Below are positions 1 through 5,727 of a stretch of 5,727 bases of DNA, piece by piece. Made by a program: the position numbers and the translations under genes. A model generated the notes under the pieces. It ran no database searches and was not told the origin of the DNA. It saw only the letters and a list, made by a program, of their open reading frames with translations. Every line of letters begins with the position of its first letter. Positions within the stretch are counted from its first letter, which is position 1. The DNA is from JAQBFJ01 sp032123435 (lineage in GTDB: Bacteria > Verrucomicrobiota > Kiritimatiellia > UBA8416 > JAQBFJ01), in contig JAQBFJ010000047.1 of assembly GCA_032123435.1 (NCBI GenBank), forward strand, positions 1 through 5,727. The letters are read 5' to 3'.

Positions 1-1094
1 GCGTATTCGGCCAGATCGAGGTTGATTACATTGCCGGTTCCGAATGGAATCCCGCATACGACAACCGCGTCAGCGGCGGAGATCATTTGTTTGGCTGATT
101 CAAAGGCTGTTTTACTGATAGGGGAGAATGGTTTTTCGAGAGCGGTTTTGATTCCCAGCGCTTCGGCAATTTCGGCGTCTGAATCCTGCTGATTGAGCAC
201 ACCGCAGGTTATTGTGTAATCACACAGGCAAAGCCGTCGTATGGTTTCTTCGCCACAGCCGCCGCCGCAGATGACGTGAATATGAATACCTTCTCCTGAG
301 ACGCCTTTTGTAAGGCGGTGTGCCGGCACTACGGTTACTGAACCGTTTGAGGTATTTTTTCGGACTTCTACGTGACAATGATAGACGCGTCGCAGAATTT
401 CTTCCGTAAGTATTTTTGCGGGCAGGCCGTCTGCGATTATTTCCCCCTTGTCCATCATAAGGAGGCGATTGGAAAATTCTGCTATCAGGTTGATGTCGTG
501 ACTGATCATTAGCACGGTTACGTGATCTTCGGAGTTAAGTCGTTCAATGATACGCATGATTTCGAGTCTATGATTAATATCGAGATGAGATGTGGCCTCG
601 TCCATAAGAATAATGCGCGGTTGCTGGGCCAGCGCCATTGCTACTATGGCACGTTGTTTTTCTCCGCCGCTGAGCTCGGTGAATGGACGGTGTTTCATGT
701 CGGTAAGGTCGGTATATGCCATTGCGCGTTCAATGATGCTCTTGTCATGCTTTGTCAGGGAAGTCCAGCGACTGATGGAAGCTGTGCGTCCTATGGCGAC
801 TATTTCCTGGACGGTAAAAGGCACGGATATTTCGAGCTCCTGTGGAATAACGGCGGCTAATTTAGCTCGTTCGTGCGATTTGATGTTTTTAATGTCATAG
901 CCGAAAAGGGAACCTCCGCCGGTTATTGGCGCGCAAAGTCCCGTAATACTGCGAAACAGAGTGGTTTTGCCGGTGCCGTTAGGACCGAGTAATCCGATCA
1001 TTTCACCTTCACATACAGTTAAATTGATGTTGTGGATAACAGGTTTCCCGTGATAGCCGGCTGAGAAGTCGCTGAGTTTCAGTATTTCTTTCAT
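1..1094 (-). CDS. ABC importer ATPase (BtuD/FecE type) with C-terminal extension, partial
   Basis: This is the cytoplasmic ATPase that powers uptake of a cobalamin-, heme- or iron-chelate-type substrate through the permease encoded just upstream. I translated it by hand: it is open from an ATG at 1094 to the window edge, giving 364 residues with no stop. Visible motifs are Walker A GPNGTGKTT (37-45), Q-loop Gln85, signature LSGGE (141-145), Walker B ending LMDEATSHLD (163-172) and H-loop SHD (198-200), so the ATPase domain is complete and looks catalytically intact. FecE/BtuD proteins usually end near residue 250-270. This one continues for more than 95 residues as a second domain starting about IHIHVICGGG (270-279), with SDAEIAEALGI (305-315), PFSPIS (322-327) and VCGIPFGTGN (346-355). 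From memory, some ABC ATPases of this class carry a similar tail of unknown role. The start overlaps the permease stop as ATGA, and AAGGA lies 8 bases upstream. The C-terminus is missing. Confidence 0.95.
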   Translation of the reverse strand, partial: MKEILKLSDFSAGYHGKPVIHNINLTVCEGEMIGLLGPNGTGKTTLFRSITGLCAPITGGGSLFGYDIKNIKSHERAKLAAVIPQELEISVPFTVQEIVAIGRTASISRWTSLTKHDKSIIERAMAYTDLTDMKHRPFTELSGGEKQRAIVAMALAQQPRIILMDEATSHLDINHRLEIMRIIERLNSEDHVTVLMISHDINLIAEFSNRLLMMDKGEIIADGLPAKILTEEILRRVYHCHVEVRKNTSNGSVTVVPAHRLTKGVSGEGIHIHVICGGGCGEETIRRLCLCDYTITCGVLNQQDSDAEIAEALGIKTALEKPFSPISKTAFESAKQMISAADAVVVCGIPFGTGNVINLDLAEY

Positions 1095-2065
1095 TCGAGC
1101 CATCCTTCTTTCCTGCGACTGCGCAGTATAGCCAGAAAGAATGGGCCGCCTATCAAGGCCGTGATTACGCCTACAGGGATCTCGCGCGGGGCGAGTGCGG
1201 TTCTAGCGACAGCGTCGCAGAGCGCGAGAAATACTCCACCCGCCAGTGCGGCTGAAGGGACCAGTCGTTTATGGTCAGGACCAGTCAGGTTCCGTACCAC
1301 GTGCGGCACGATAAGGCCTACAAATCCTATCAGGCCGGCCAGTGATACGGCTGTAGCGGTAATGAGAGTTGCCAATGCCAGTCCTGTGGCGATTGCCGGG
1401 CCTGTTCGGATTCCGACATGATGCGCTGTGTCGTGCCCGATCGATAAAGCGTTCAGTTCCGGGTTCATGATCCATATTCCCAATATGCCGACCAGAATGA
1501 TAGTAGCGCTGATGTAAAGGAGCGGAAGCGATGAGGCCTGGAGATTGCCGAGCATCCACCATATGATAGTGTGCAGGCCTTCGATAGGCATATATGAAAT
1601 GATGAACATGAGGATGCTGGAACATATTGAGCTTACGATTACGCCGCTCAGAATAAGGCCGTATATGGAAAGCCGTCCTGCAGTATTTGCCAGATAATAT
1701 ACCGTGATTAATGTTGCCGCTCCAAAAATGAAGGCTGTAATGGGCATTCCAGCCATTGTAAGTGACGCGGTACCCGAGATTATGGCAATTGCCGCGCCAA
1801 GCGCCGAGCCGCTGCTTACTCCGAGTATATATGGTTCAGCCAGTGGATTGCGCAGGAGCGCTTGAAGTACAACACCGGCGGCAGACAAGGCGGCACCCAC
1901 TACGAATGCGGCTAAAACGCGATTAAGTCGAAGAAAGAAAATTGCCTGACCAAGATCGGATGAAAGTTGTATGAATCCGAATCCTGACGCACCGGCAAGA
2001 AGGCAGAGCGCAAGTAATACTGGAGTCGCGCATAGAATAAGCCATGGCATTTTATTTGCTTTCAT
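1091..2065 (-). CDS. FecCD/BtuC-family ABC importer permease
   Basis: This inner-membrane permease would form, as a homodimer, the channel for a corrinoid, heme or iron-chelate substrate. It has 324 residues, normal for the FecCD/BtuC family, and is strongly hydrophobic throughout, consistent with the roughly ten membrane helices of the family. Family landmarks are all present: RLNRVLAAFVVGAALSAAG (46-64), LQALLRNPLAEPYILGVSSG (67-86), GHDTAHHVGI (210-219, the cytoplasmic coupling region), GLIGFVGLIVPHVVR (244-258) and the C-terminal REIPVGVITALIGGPFF (294-310). The N-terminus begins with a membrane helix (about 7-30), which supports the chosen ATG. A purine-rich GGAAAAGG lies a few bases upstream. 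Its start overlaps the stop of the binding-protein gene by 4 bases, and its stop overlaps the ATPase start by 4 bases, so the three are surely one transcript and probably translationally coupled. The sequence does not reveal the substrate. Confidence 0.96.
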   Translation of the reverse strand: MKANKMPWLILCATPVLLALCLLAGASGFGFIQLSSDLGQAIFFLRLNRVLAAFVVGAALSAAGVVLQALLRNPLAEPYILGVSSGSALGAAIAIISGTASLTMAGMPITAFIFGAATLITVYYLANTAGRLSIYGLILSGVIVSSICSSILMFIISYMPIEGLHTIIWWMLGNLQASSLPLLYISATIILVGILGIWIMNPELNALSIGHDTAHHVGIRTGPAIATGLALATLITATAVSLAGLIGFVGLIVPHVVRNLTGPDHKRLVPSAALAGGVFLALCDAVARTALAPREIPVGVITALIGGPFFLAILRSRRKEGWLE

Positions 2066-2928
2066 GGTGCCTTTTCCAATAAGGCGCGCAGTTGTTCTAT
2101 GCCGTCAAGCGCCCTGGGCCCGGGTCGGCTCATGATGTCAGGATCAATGCTGTCGTATACACGGCCGGATCGTATGGCACTGATGTTTTTCCAGCCCGCG
2201 CGTTTCATTACTGTGCGGCTTGCCGCCCCGTTCATTCCAGGTCCGAGGCAAATTATGACATCCGGGTTGCGTGTTGCTATCCATTCCGGAGAGACTTCGA
2301 AGTAGTTTTGGGCAGTGACCTCGTCGCCGATATTGTTGCCGCCGGCGGCGCGTATGAGCTCGGCTACAAAAGAATGTTTGCCTGCGGTATATATCGGATC
2401 ACTGGCCAGTTCGATTAGAACAGATGGCCGTTTGTCGTTAGTATTGTTCTGTAAAAATTTTACATCGGCAATTCTGGCACTGATGGAATTGGCTAATGAA
2501 TTGGCTTCTTGTTCATGATTCAGAAGAACGCCGATTGTCCTTATTGCGTCCGGAATATCGCTCAAGGTATTGCATGTTATACGCTGGCGTCGCAGACCTA
2601 GTTCGTCAATCTTGATGCCGATGGCATTGTCTACGAGGTCAACATCAAGGATTAAAGTCGGCCGCATTACTATTAGAGTTTCAATGGACGGCGCGCCGAA
2701 GCCGCCGACAATGGGTATTCGCCCGATAATATCCGGAGGGTAGTCGCATGCGGATGTTCTTCCCACAAGCAGATCGTCGGCTCCAATCGCGCAGATCATT
2801 TCTGTGATATTGGGGGCCAGAGAGATCACGCGCTGTTGTTTAGTGTCTAATGGAAGTTGCGGTTTGGTGCAGGCGCACAGGAATGACAATGCCGAGAGAG
2901 TTATGATCAAAGGCAATTGTTTTTTCAT
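2062..2928 (-). CDS. Lipoprotein substrate-binding protein, BtuF/FhuD-like (Peripla_BP_2)
   Basis: This is the extracytoplasmic receptor that delivers substrate to the adjacent permease. I chose the ATG at 2928 (288 residues) over an upstream in-frame ATG at 2979, because it gives a clean lipoprotein signal: MKKQ, a hydrophobic stretch (5-17), and LCAC with Cys20 as the likely lipidated residue. The upstream start would add 17 polar residues before the signal. The body has the two-lobed family pattern: RVISLAPNITEMICAIGADD (33-52), RTSACDYPP (57-65), VGGFGAPSIETLIVMRPTLI (74-93), a second lobe from about 165 (PSVLIELASDPIYTAGK), and RPGPRALDGIEQL (268-280) near the end. The DYPP and GGFGAPS motifs resemble cobalamin-binding proteins, so a corrinoid is my first guess, with heme or ferric chelates as alternatives. 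Its stop overlaps the permease start. No TonB-dependent receptor is visible in the window. Confidence 0.93.
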   Translation of the reverse strand: MKKQLPLIITLSALSFLCACTKPQLPLDTKQQRVISLAPNITEMICAIGADDLLVGRTSACDYPPDIIGRIPIVGGFGAPSIETLIVMRPTLILDVDLVDNAIGIKIDELGLRRQRITCNTLSDIPDAIRTIGVLLNHEQEANSLANSISARIADVKFLQNNTNDKRPSVLIELASDPIYTAGKHSFVAELIRAAGGNNIGDEVTAQNYFEVSPEWIATRNPDVIICLGPGMNGAASRTVMKRAGWKNISAIRSGRVYDSIDPDIMSRPGPRALDGIEQLRALLEKAP

Positions 2929-2946
2929 TATCCAGACCTGTTGAGT

Positions 2947-2975
2947 AAAATATTCCGTTTTCGCGTAAAGAGCAA
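2947..2975 (-). promoter_or_regulatory. Possible weak internal promoter for the importer genes
   Basis: Read on the minus strand, TTGCTC and TATTTT are separated by 17 bases, in the 68-base gap between the aldolase stop and the binding-protein start. The -35 box matches the sigma70 consensus at only 3 of 6 positions and the -10 box at 4 of 6. The predicted start would leave a leader of only about 12 bases. The importer may simply be read through from the promoter at 4051-4023. Confidence 0.2.
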
Positions 2976-2985
2976 GCATTCCGGC

Positions 2986-2998
2986 AGTAACTGTTACT
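2986..2998. repeat. 13-base perfect palindrome at the aldolase stop codon
   Basis: AGTAAC-T-GTTACT is a perfect inverted repeat around a single central base, overlapping the last bases of the aldolase gene. A one-base loop makes it a poor RNA hairpin, and no T-run follows on the minus strand, so it is not a terminator. Its symmetry and its place just upstream of the possible internal promoter would suit a small operator. A chance occurrence is also quite possible. Confidence 0.3.
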
Positions 2999-3983
2999 AC
3001 TCTTCTTCCATGATCTTGTCGTAGAAATCAAGGTAGTTATCCGGCGCGTCGCTTGCGCGCATAGCCATTGCCGCGCGAGGATGCTGGTTGAGAAAACCTG
3101 TTATCGCGTACGGAATGCTGTATCCCCAATCCATCTGTTTAGAAAGCGGCACAAATATTTTCTGACAGCATTCAAGGATGGGTCTCATGTGAAATTTGGG
3201 ATTATGCAGGAAGCCTATAAGGAGTTCCAATGGGCAATTTCCGGCACCGCGTCCGATTCCGTTTATGGTGGCATCCAGACGGTTCGCGCCGCAAACAAGA
3301 GCTTCTATTGTATTGGCATAAGCTAATTGCTGGTTGTTATGTCCGTGGAATCCTACATCCTTGCCTGTTCCCTCAAGAGCCTTGATGAATATTGATGTTA
3401 TATTTCTGATTTGTTCGGAATAGAGTGAGCCGAAACTGTCAACTATATATACAGCTGATGCCGGGCACGTTGCTGCTAGATCAAGTGCTTCACGCAGGTC
3501 GTGCTCGTTTACTACGGAAATTGCCATGAGCTGAAGAAGTGTTTCGTAACCTTTATCGTGCGCGTCCTTGATCATATCCATTGCGCTTGGGATCTGGTGT
3601 ATGTAGCAGGCTATGCGTATGCAGTCTATAACACTCTTTTCCTTGGGCAGGATGTCTTCATGATAGTCGGTGCGGTCCGCGTCGGCCATGACGGATATCT
3701 TTATGCTGGACGGATTTTCACCAACAATCCTGCGCAGATCATCTTCATCACAATGTTTCCAGATTCCGTATTTATTCGTTGGATAAATCTTTTTGGATGC
3801 TTTATATCCAAATTCCACGTAATCAACACCGGCCTCGGAACACGCGTTGTATACAGCTTTAACTGTATTATCATCAAACTGGTGGTCATTGATAAGGCCG
3901 CCATCTCGTATTGTGCAATCTAATATCTTGATGGCCGGACTGTATCCTATCCAACCATCGTCTCTATGCGGAATAGCTGTCAT
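2997..3983 (-). CDS. DRE-TIM (HMGL-like) aldolase-family protein, exact reaction unknown
   Basis: This is a 328-residue cytosolic TIM-barrel enzyme of the metal-dependent HMG-CoA lyase-like superfamily, nearest in motif content to 4-hydroxy-2-oxovalerate aldolases (DmpG/MhpE). By family analogy it would cleave or form a C-C bond next to a 2-oxo acid using a divalent metal. The metal and catalytic signature is present: LDCTIRDGG (21-29) with Arg26-Asp27, VEFGYK (56-61), VDSFGSLY (181-188) and GFHGHNNQQLAYAN (211-224) with His213 and His215, then DATINGIGRGAGNCPLE (237-253), the family glycine-rich loop. The tail WGYSIPYAITGFLNQHPRAA (286-305) differs from classical DmpG and probably marks a separate subfamily; true DmpG works with an acylating dehydrogenase DmpF, and none is seen here. 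An AGGAAAG box lies about 7 bases before the ATG. It is the first gene of the minus-strand transcription unit, 68 bases ahead of the importer genes. Substrate is not assignable from sequence. Confidence 0.88.
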   Translation of the reverse strand: MTAIPHRDDGWIGYSPAIKILDCTIRDGGLINDHQFDDNTVKAVYNACSEAGVDYVEFGYKASKKIYPTNKYGIWKHCDEDDLRRIVGENPSSIKISVMADADRTDYHEDILPKEKSVIDCIRIACYIHQIPSAMDMIKDAHDKGYETLLQLMAISVVNEHDLREALDLAATCPASAVYIVDSFGSLYSEQIRNITSIFIKALEGTGKDVGFHGHNNQQLAYANTIEALVCGANRLDATINGIGRGAGNCPLELLIGFLHNPKFHMRPILECCQKIFVPLSKQMDWGYSIPYAITGFLNQHPRAAMAMRASDAPDNYLDFYDKIMEEE

Positions 3984-4022
3984 TGTTGCTTTCCTGTTTT
4001 ATATTACCTTTGAAAGCAGAGA

Positions 4023-4051
4023 AGTGTAGATGCTCGCTGTTGTAAGGTCAA
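4023..4051 (-). promoter_or_regulatory. Sigma70-type promoter for the aldolase-importer unit
   Basis: On the minus strand TTGACC (4051-4046) and TACACT (4028-4023) are separated by exactly 17 bases, matching consensus at 5 of 6 and 4 of 6 positions. Transcription would start near 4016, giving a leader of about 33 bases to the aldolase ATG, which holds the AGGAAAG ribosome site. This is too short for a riboswitch. Confidence 0.6.
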
Positions 4052-4058
4052 GCTTGTG

Positions 4059-4071
4059 TTTTCGGGGAAAA
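4059..4071. promoter_or_regulatory. Inverted repeat between the divergent -35 boxes
   Basis: TTTTC-GGG-GAAAA is a perfect 5-base inverted repeat with a 3-base centre. It lies in the 26-base stretch between the two back-to-back -35 boxes, where a regulator could act on both promoters at once. No transcription-factor gene is in the window, and the repeat is short, so its role as an operator is inference. Confidence 0.3.
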
Positions 4072-4077
4072 ATGTCC

Positions 4078-4106
4078 TTGATAAAAAGGTGGAGAGGCGC
4101 TAAATT
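4078..4106 (+). promoter_or_regulatory. Sigma70-type promoter for the glycerate kinase unit
   Basis: TTGATA (4078-4083) and TAAATT (4101-4106) are separated by 17 bases, matching consensus at 5 of 6 and 4 of 6 positions. Transcription would start near 4113, about 23 bases before the kinase ATG. The leader contains AGGGGG (4119-4124) as ribosome site. With the minus-strand promoter it makes a back-to-back pair. Confidence 0.6.
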
Positions 4107-4135
4107 AAAAGAACGAGTAGGGGGTAAACATCGAA

Positions 4136-5317
4136 ATGTTCACAATTGGAATTGCACCTGATTCTTTCAAAGGTAGTTTGACGGCACTGGAAGCGGCTGA
4201 ATGTATTGAACGCGGCTTTCGGAATGTTCTTTCAAACATATCAATAAGAAAAGTACCCATGGCTGATGGCGGCGAAGGGACCATGCGTGCTCTTGTTGAA
4301 GCCACTGACGGACAGATTATAACAAAATCTGTCCACGGCCCGCTTGGCTGGAAAGTACAGGCAGAATTGGGAATAACAGGTGATGGCAAAACTGCCGTTA
4401 TTGAAATGGCGGCGGCAAGCGGACTGGTGTTGCTCCGGCCTAATGAGCGGAACCCTTTAAAAACCAGCACGTGTGGTACAGGAGATTTGATTAAGCATGG
4501 ACTCGAAAGGAAAGTTAAAAAAATACTTATTGGTATTGGCGGAAGCGCAACCAACGATGGTGGAACAGGAATGGCCAAGTCGCTTGGGGTCCGTTTTCTG
4601 GACAAAAAAGGCAGGCAATTGAAAGAAGGCGGCGGTGCGCTTGGTGATCTTGCCCGTATAGATATGAGCGGGCTTGACAAGCGTTTGAAACATGTGACCG
4701 TGGAAGTGGCGTGTGATGTTGATAATCCGCTAGTTGGGCCTAAGGGCGCTTCTTGTGTTTATGGTCCGCAAAAGGGCGCAACGCCAACTATGGTCAAACA
4801 ATTGGACGCGAACCTGAAATTGCTTGCGCGTATAATCAAGCGCGATCTGGGGATTGATATAATAAATGTGCCGGGAGCTGGAGCTGCCGGCGGGTTGGGC
4901 GCCGGTTTGATGGCTTTTATCGGAGGTTCTCTCAGGCCGGGGATTGATATCGTGATAGACAGCGTGAAACTGGAAAAGAAACTTAAAGGCTGTGACTTGG
5001 TTGTTACAGGTGAAGGGCGGATGGATGGTCAGACTGTTTTTGGCAAAACACCCGCTGGTGTTGCGCGCACGGCGAAAAAGCTGGGAATTCCAGTAATCGC
5101 CTTATGCGGCTCAACGGGCGATGGAGTGAGGGCCGTTCACTCTATCGGAATATCTGCATGCTTTTCTGCATTACAGGAATCTGTGAAAGAAGCCGATTTG
5201 GCGAAACGTGCGCCCGAAATGCTGACTATCTGTGCGGAGGAGGTCGGTCGACTGTTGGCTTTAAAATTGAAATCAGGGTTTGCTGGTAAAAAAAGTTTAC
5301 AGTTGAAGAAGGCATAA
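4136..5317 (+). CDS. garK: Glycerate 2-kinase (GarK/GlxK family)
   Basis: This cytosolic enzyme phosphorylates D-glycerate with ATP; characterised members of the family mostly yield 2-phosphoglycerate, which enters lower glycolysis. At 393 residues it is near the usual 375-385, with about a dozen extra basic residues at the end (GKKSLQLKKA, 384-393) just after a run of seven A in the gene. Family motifs run in order: APDSFKGSLTALEA (7-20), PMADGGEGT (41-49), IEMAAASGL (89-97), TCGTGDLI (112-119), IGIGGSATNDGGTGMA (132-147), CDVDNPLVGPKGA (193-205), YGPQKGA (209-215), GAGAAGGLGAGL (247-258), VVTGEGRMDGQT (289-300) and GKTPAGVA (303-310). No key block is missing. The ATG follows AGGGGG by about 11 bases. 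No glyoxylate carboligase, tartronate semialdehyde reductase or glucarate genes are visible, so the glycerate source is not the classical one within this window; the downstream glycosyltransferase hints at a glycosylglycerate. Confidence 0.97.
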   Translation: MFTIGIAPDSFKGSLTALEAAECIERGFRNVLSNISIRKVPMADGGEGTMRALVEATDGQIITKSVHGPLGWKVQAELGITGDGKTAVIEMAAASGLVLLRPNERNPLKTSTCGTGDLIKHGLERKVKKILIGIGGSATNDGGTGMAKSLGVRFLDKKGRQLKEGGGALGDLARIDMSGLDKRLKHVTVEVACDVDNPLVGPKGASCVYGPQKGATPTMVKQLDANLKLLARIIKRDLGIDIINVPGAGAAGGLGAGLMAFIGGSLRPGIDIVIDSVKLEKKLKGCDLVVTGEGRMDGQTVFGKTPAGVARTAKKLGIPVIALCGSTGDGVRAVHSIGISACFSALQESVKEADLAKRAPEMLTICAEEVGRLLALKLKSGFAGKKSLQLKKA

Positions 5318-5320
5318 CTG

Positions 5321-5336
5321 CTTGCCGATCGGCAGG
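5321..5336 (+). repeat. Palindromic hairpin between the kinase and glycosyltransferase genes
   Basis: TGCCGATCGGCA (5323-5334) is a perfect 12-base palindrome, beginning 5 bases after the kinase stop codon. With flanking bases it can fold as a 6-pair stem (one G-U pair) around a GATC loop. No T-run follows on the plus strand, so it is not a standard intrinsic terminator. It could stabilise the upstream transcript end, attenuate read-through, or be a protein-binding site. Confidence 0.4.
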
Positions 5337-5378
5337 ATAATCAATGTATGGTCTGATACAAAAGAATAGGGGATTGTT

Positions 5379-5727
5379 ATGTATGAAAGAGAAGAAAATC
5401 CTGAGAATGTGCTAAATGCCGATATTGTCGTAGGACTGGCGTCTTATAACGAAGCCGATAGCATAGCGTATCCGACTCAACAGGCATCGCTGGGTTTAAA
5501 AAAATATTTTGCCGATAGTAAGTCGGTCATAATCAACTGTGATAATGATTCGCCTGACGGGACGGAGCAGGTGTTTCTGGAAACCCGGACAGATGTTCCG
5601 AAAATTTACATAACAACTCCACCCGACACGCCAGGCAAGGGGTATAACTTTGAAAATATGTTCAGGAAGGTTCTGGAGCTTGACGCCAAGGTGCTTGTGT
5701 GTCTTGATGCGGATCTTCTGAGCGTTA
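5379..5727 (+). CDS. GT-A-fold glycosyltransferase (family 2-like), N-terminal part
   Basis: The window holds the first 116 residues; the gene runs off the end. The start is set by a strong AGGGGA box (5368-5373) placed 5 bases before the ATG. The translation shows a nucleotide-sugar transferase beginning: DIVVGLASYNEADSI (15-29), a strand and turn VIINCDNDSPDGT (50-62), then PGKGYNFENMF (85-95) and VLVCLDADLLSV (105-116), where Asp110-Ala-Asp112 is the metal and nucleotide-binding DxD-type motif. The PGKG loop followed by a DAD strand recalls glucosyl-3-phosphoglycerate and mannosylglycerate synthase-like enzymes (GT81/GT78) more than lipopolysaccharide transferases, though this rests on memory of motifs only. 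No signal or membrane segment is seen, so it appears cytosolic so far. It follows the glycerate kinase by 61 bases on the same strand, probably as one operon. Donor and acceptor are unknown. Confidence 0.85.
   Translation, partial: MYEREENPENVLNADIVVGLASYNEADSIAYPTQQASLGLKKYFADSKSVIINCDNDSPDGTEQVFLETRTDVPKIYITTPPDTPGKGYNFENMFRKVLELDAKVLVCLDADLLSV

Noticed and set aside
522..900. Two plus-strand open frames (112 and 102 codons)
   Set aside because: They lie antisense inside the ATPase coding region, whose Walker A, signature and Walker B motifs are clear on the minus strand. Their translations show no family pattern.
1275..1625. Minus-strand open frame of 116 codons in another frame of the permease
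   Set aside because: It is His/Arg/Pro-rich and lies wholly inside the permease gene, whose frame carries all FecCD landmarks.
2929..2979. Upstream ATG at 2979 extending the binding protein by 17 residues
   Set aside because: It would put polar and charged residues before an evident lipoprotein signal beginning MKKQ, so the inner ATG at 2928 is preferred.
3501..3923. Plus-strand open frame of 140 codons
   Set aside because: It is antisense to the aldolase gene, with no ribosome site or recognisable domain. The aldolase motifs on the other strand account for this region.
4105..4680. Minus-strand open frame of 191 codons
   Set aside because: It is antisense to the N-terminal third of the glycerate kinase, which matches its family through the whole stretch. 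The product is a low-complexity Ser/Pro-rich translation typical of a shadow frame.
4849..4950. Direct repeat GGGGATTGATAT at 4849-4860 and 4939-4950
   Set aside because: Both copies encode GIDI segments in frame in the glycerate kinase, with unrelated flanks; coincidence of codon use is the simplest explanation.
5318..5378. Intrinsic terminator after the glycerate kinase
   Set aside because: A hairpin is present, but it is followed by ATAATCAATG rather than a T-run, and the next gene follows closely with its own strong ribosome site.

Overview
The window is ordinary bacterial chromosome with moderate GC content and tightly packed genes: four on the minus strand (about 1-3983) and two on the plus strand (about 4136-5727), meeting head to head at a 152-base divergent control region. 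There is no rRNA, tRNA, CRISPR array, insertion sequence or prophage signal. The organism cannot be fixed from this sequence. The set of a lipoprotein-anchored corrinoid/iron-chelate importer, a DmpG-like aldolase homologue, a GarK/GlxK-type glycerate kinase and a DxD glycosyltransferase would suit an anaerobic or environmental Gram-negative-type bacterium; this is inference.

Minus strand, in transcription order. A strong-looking sigma70-type promoter (4051-4023) precedes a DRE-TIM family aldolase homologue (3983-2997). After 68 bases comes a three-gene importer of the BtuCDF/FecBCD class: a lipoprotein substrate-binding protein (2928-2062), a FecCD-type permease (2065-1091) and an ATPase (1094 to beyond base 1). 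Both importer junctions are 4-base ATGA overlaps, so translation is probably coupled. The ATPase has a complete nucleotide-binding domain followed by a second, cysteine-rich C-terminal domain that runs out of the window. The binding protein looks most like cobalamin binders, but heme or iron chelates are not excluded, and no cobalamin riboswitch is visible.

Plus strand. A second promoter (4078-4106) stands back to back with the first and drives a full-length glycerate 2-kinase (4136-5317). Sixty-one bases on, after a perfect 12-base palindrome, starts a GT-A-fold glycosyltransferase (5379 onward, cut by the window end). A glycerate kinase next to a glycosyltransferase suggests metabolism of a glycosylated glycerate (a compatible-solute type of compound), but this is a hypothesis.

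The most interesting points are the Cys-rich extension of the ATPase, the unassigned aldolase ahead of the importer, the kinase-glycosyltransferase pair, and the symmetric divergent promoter region.
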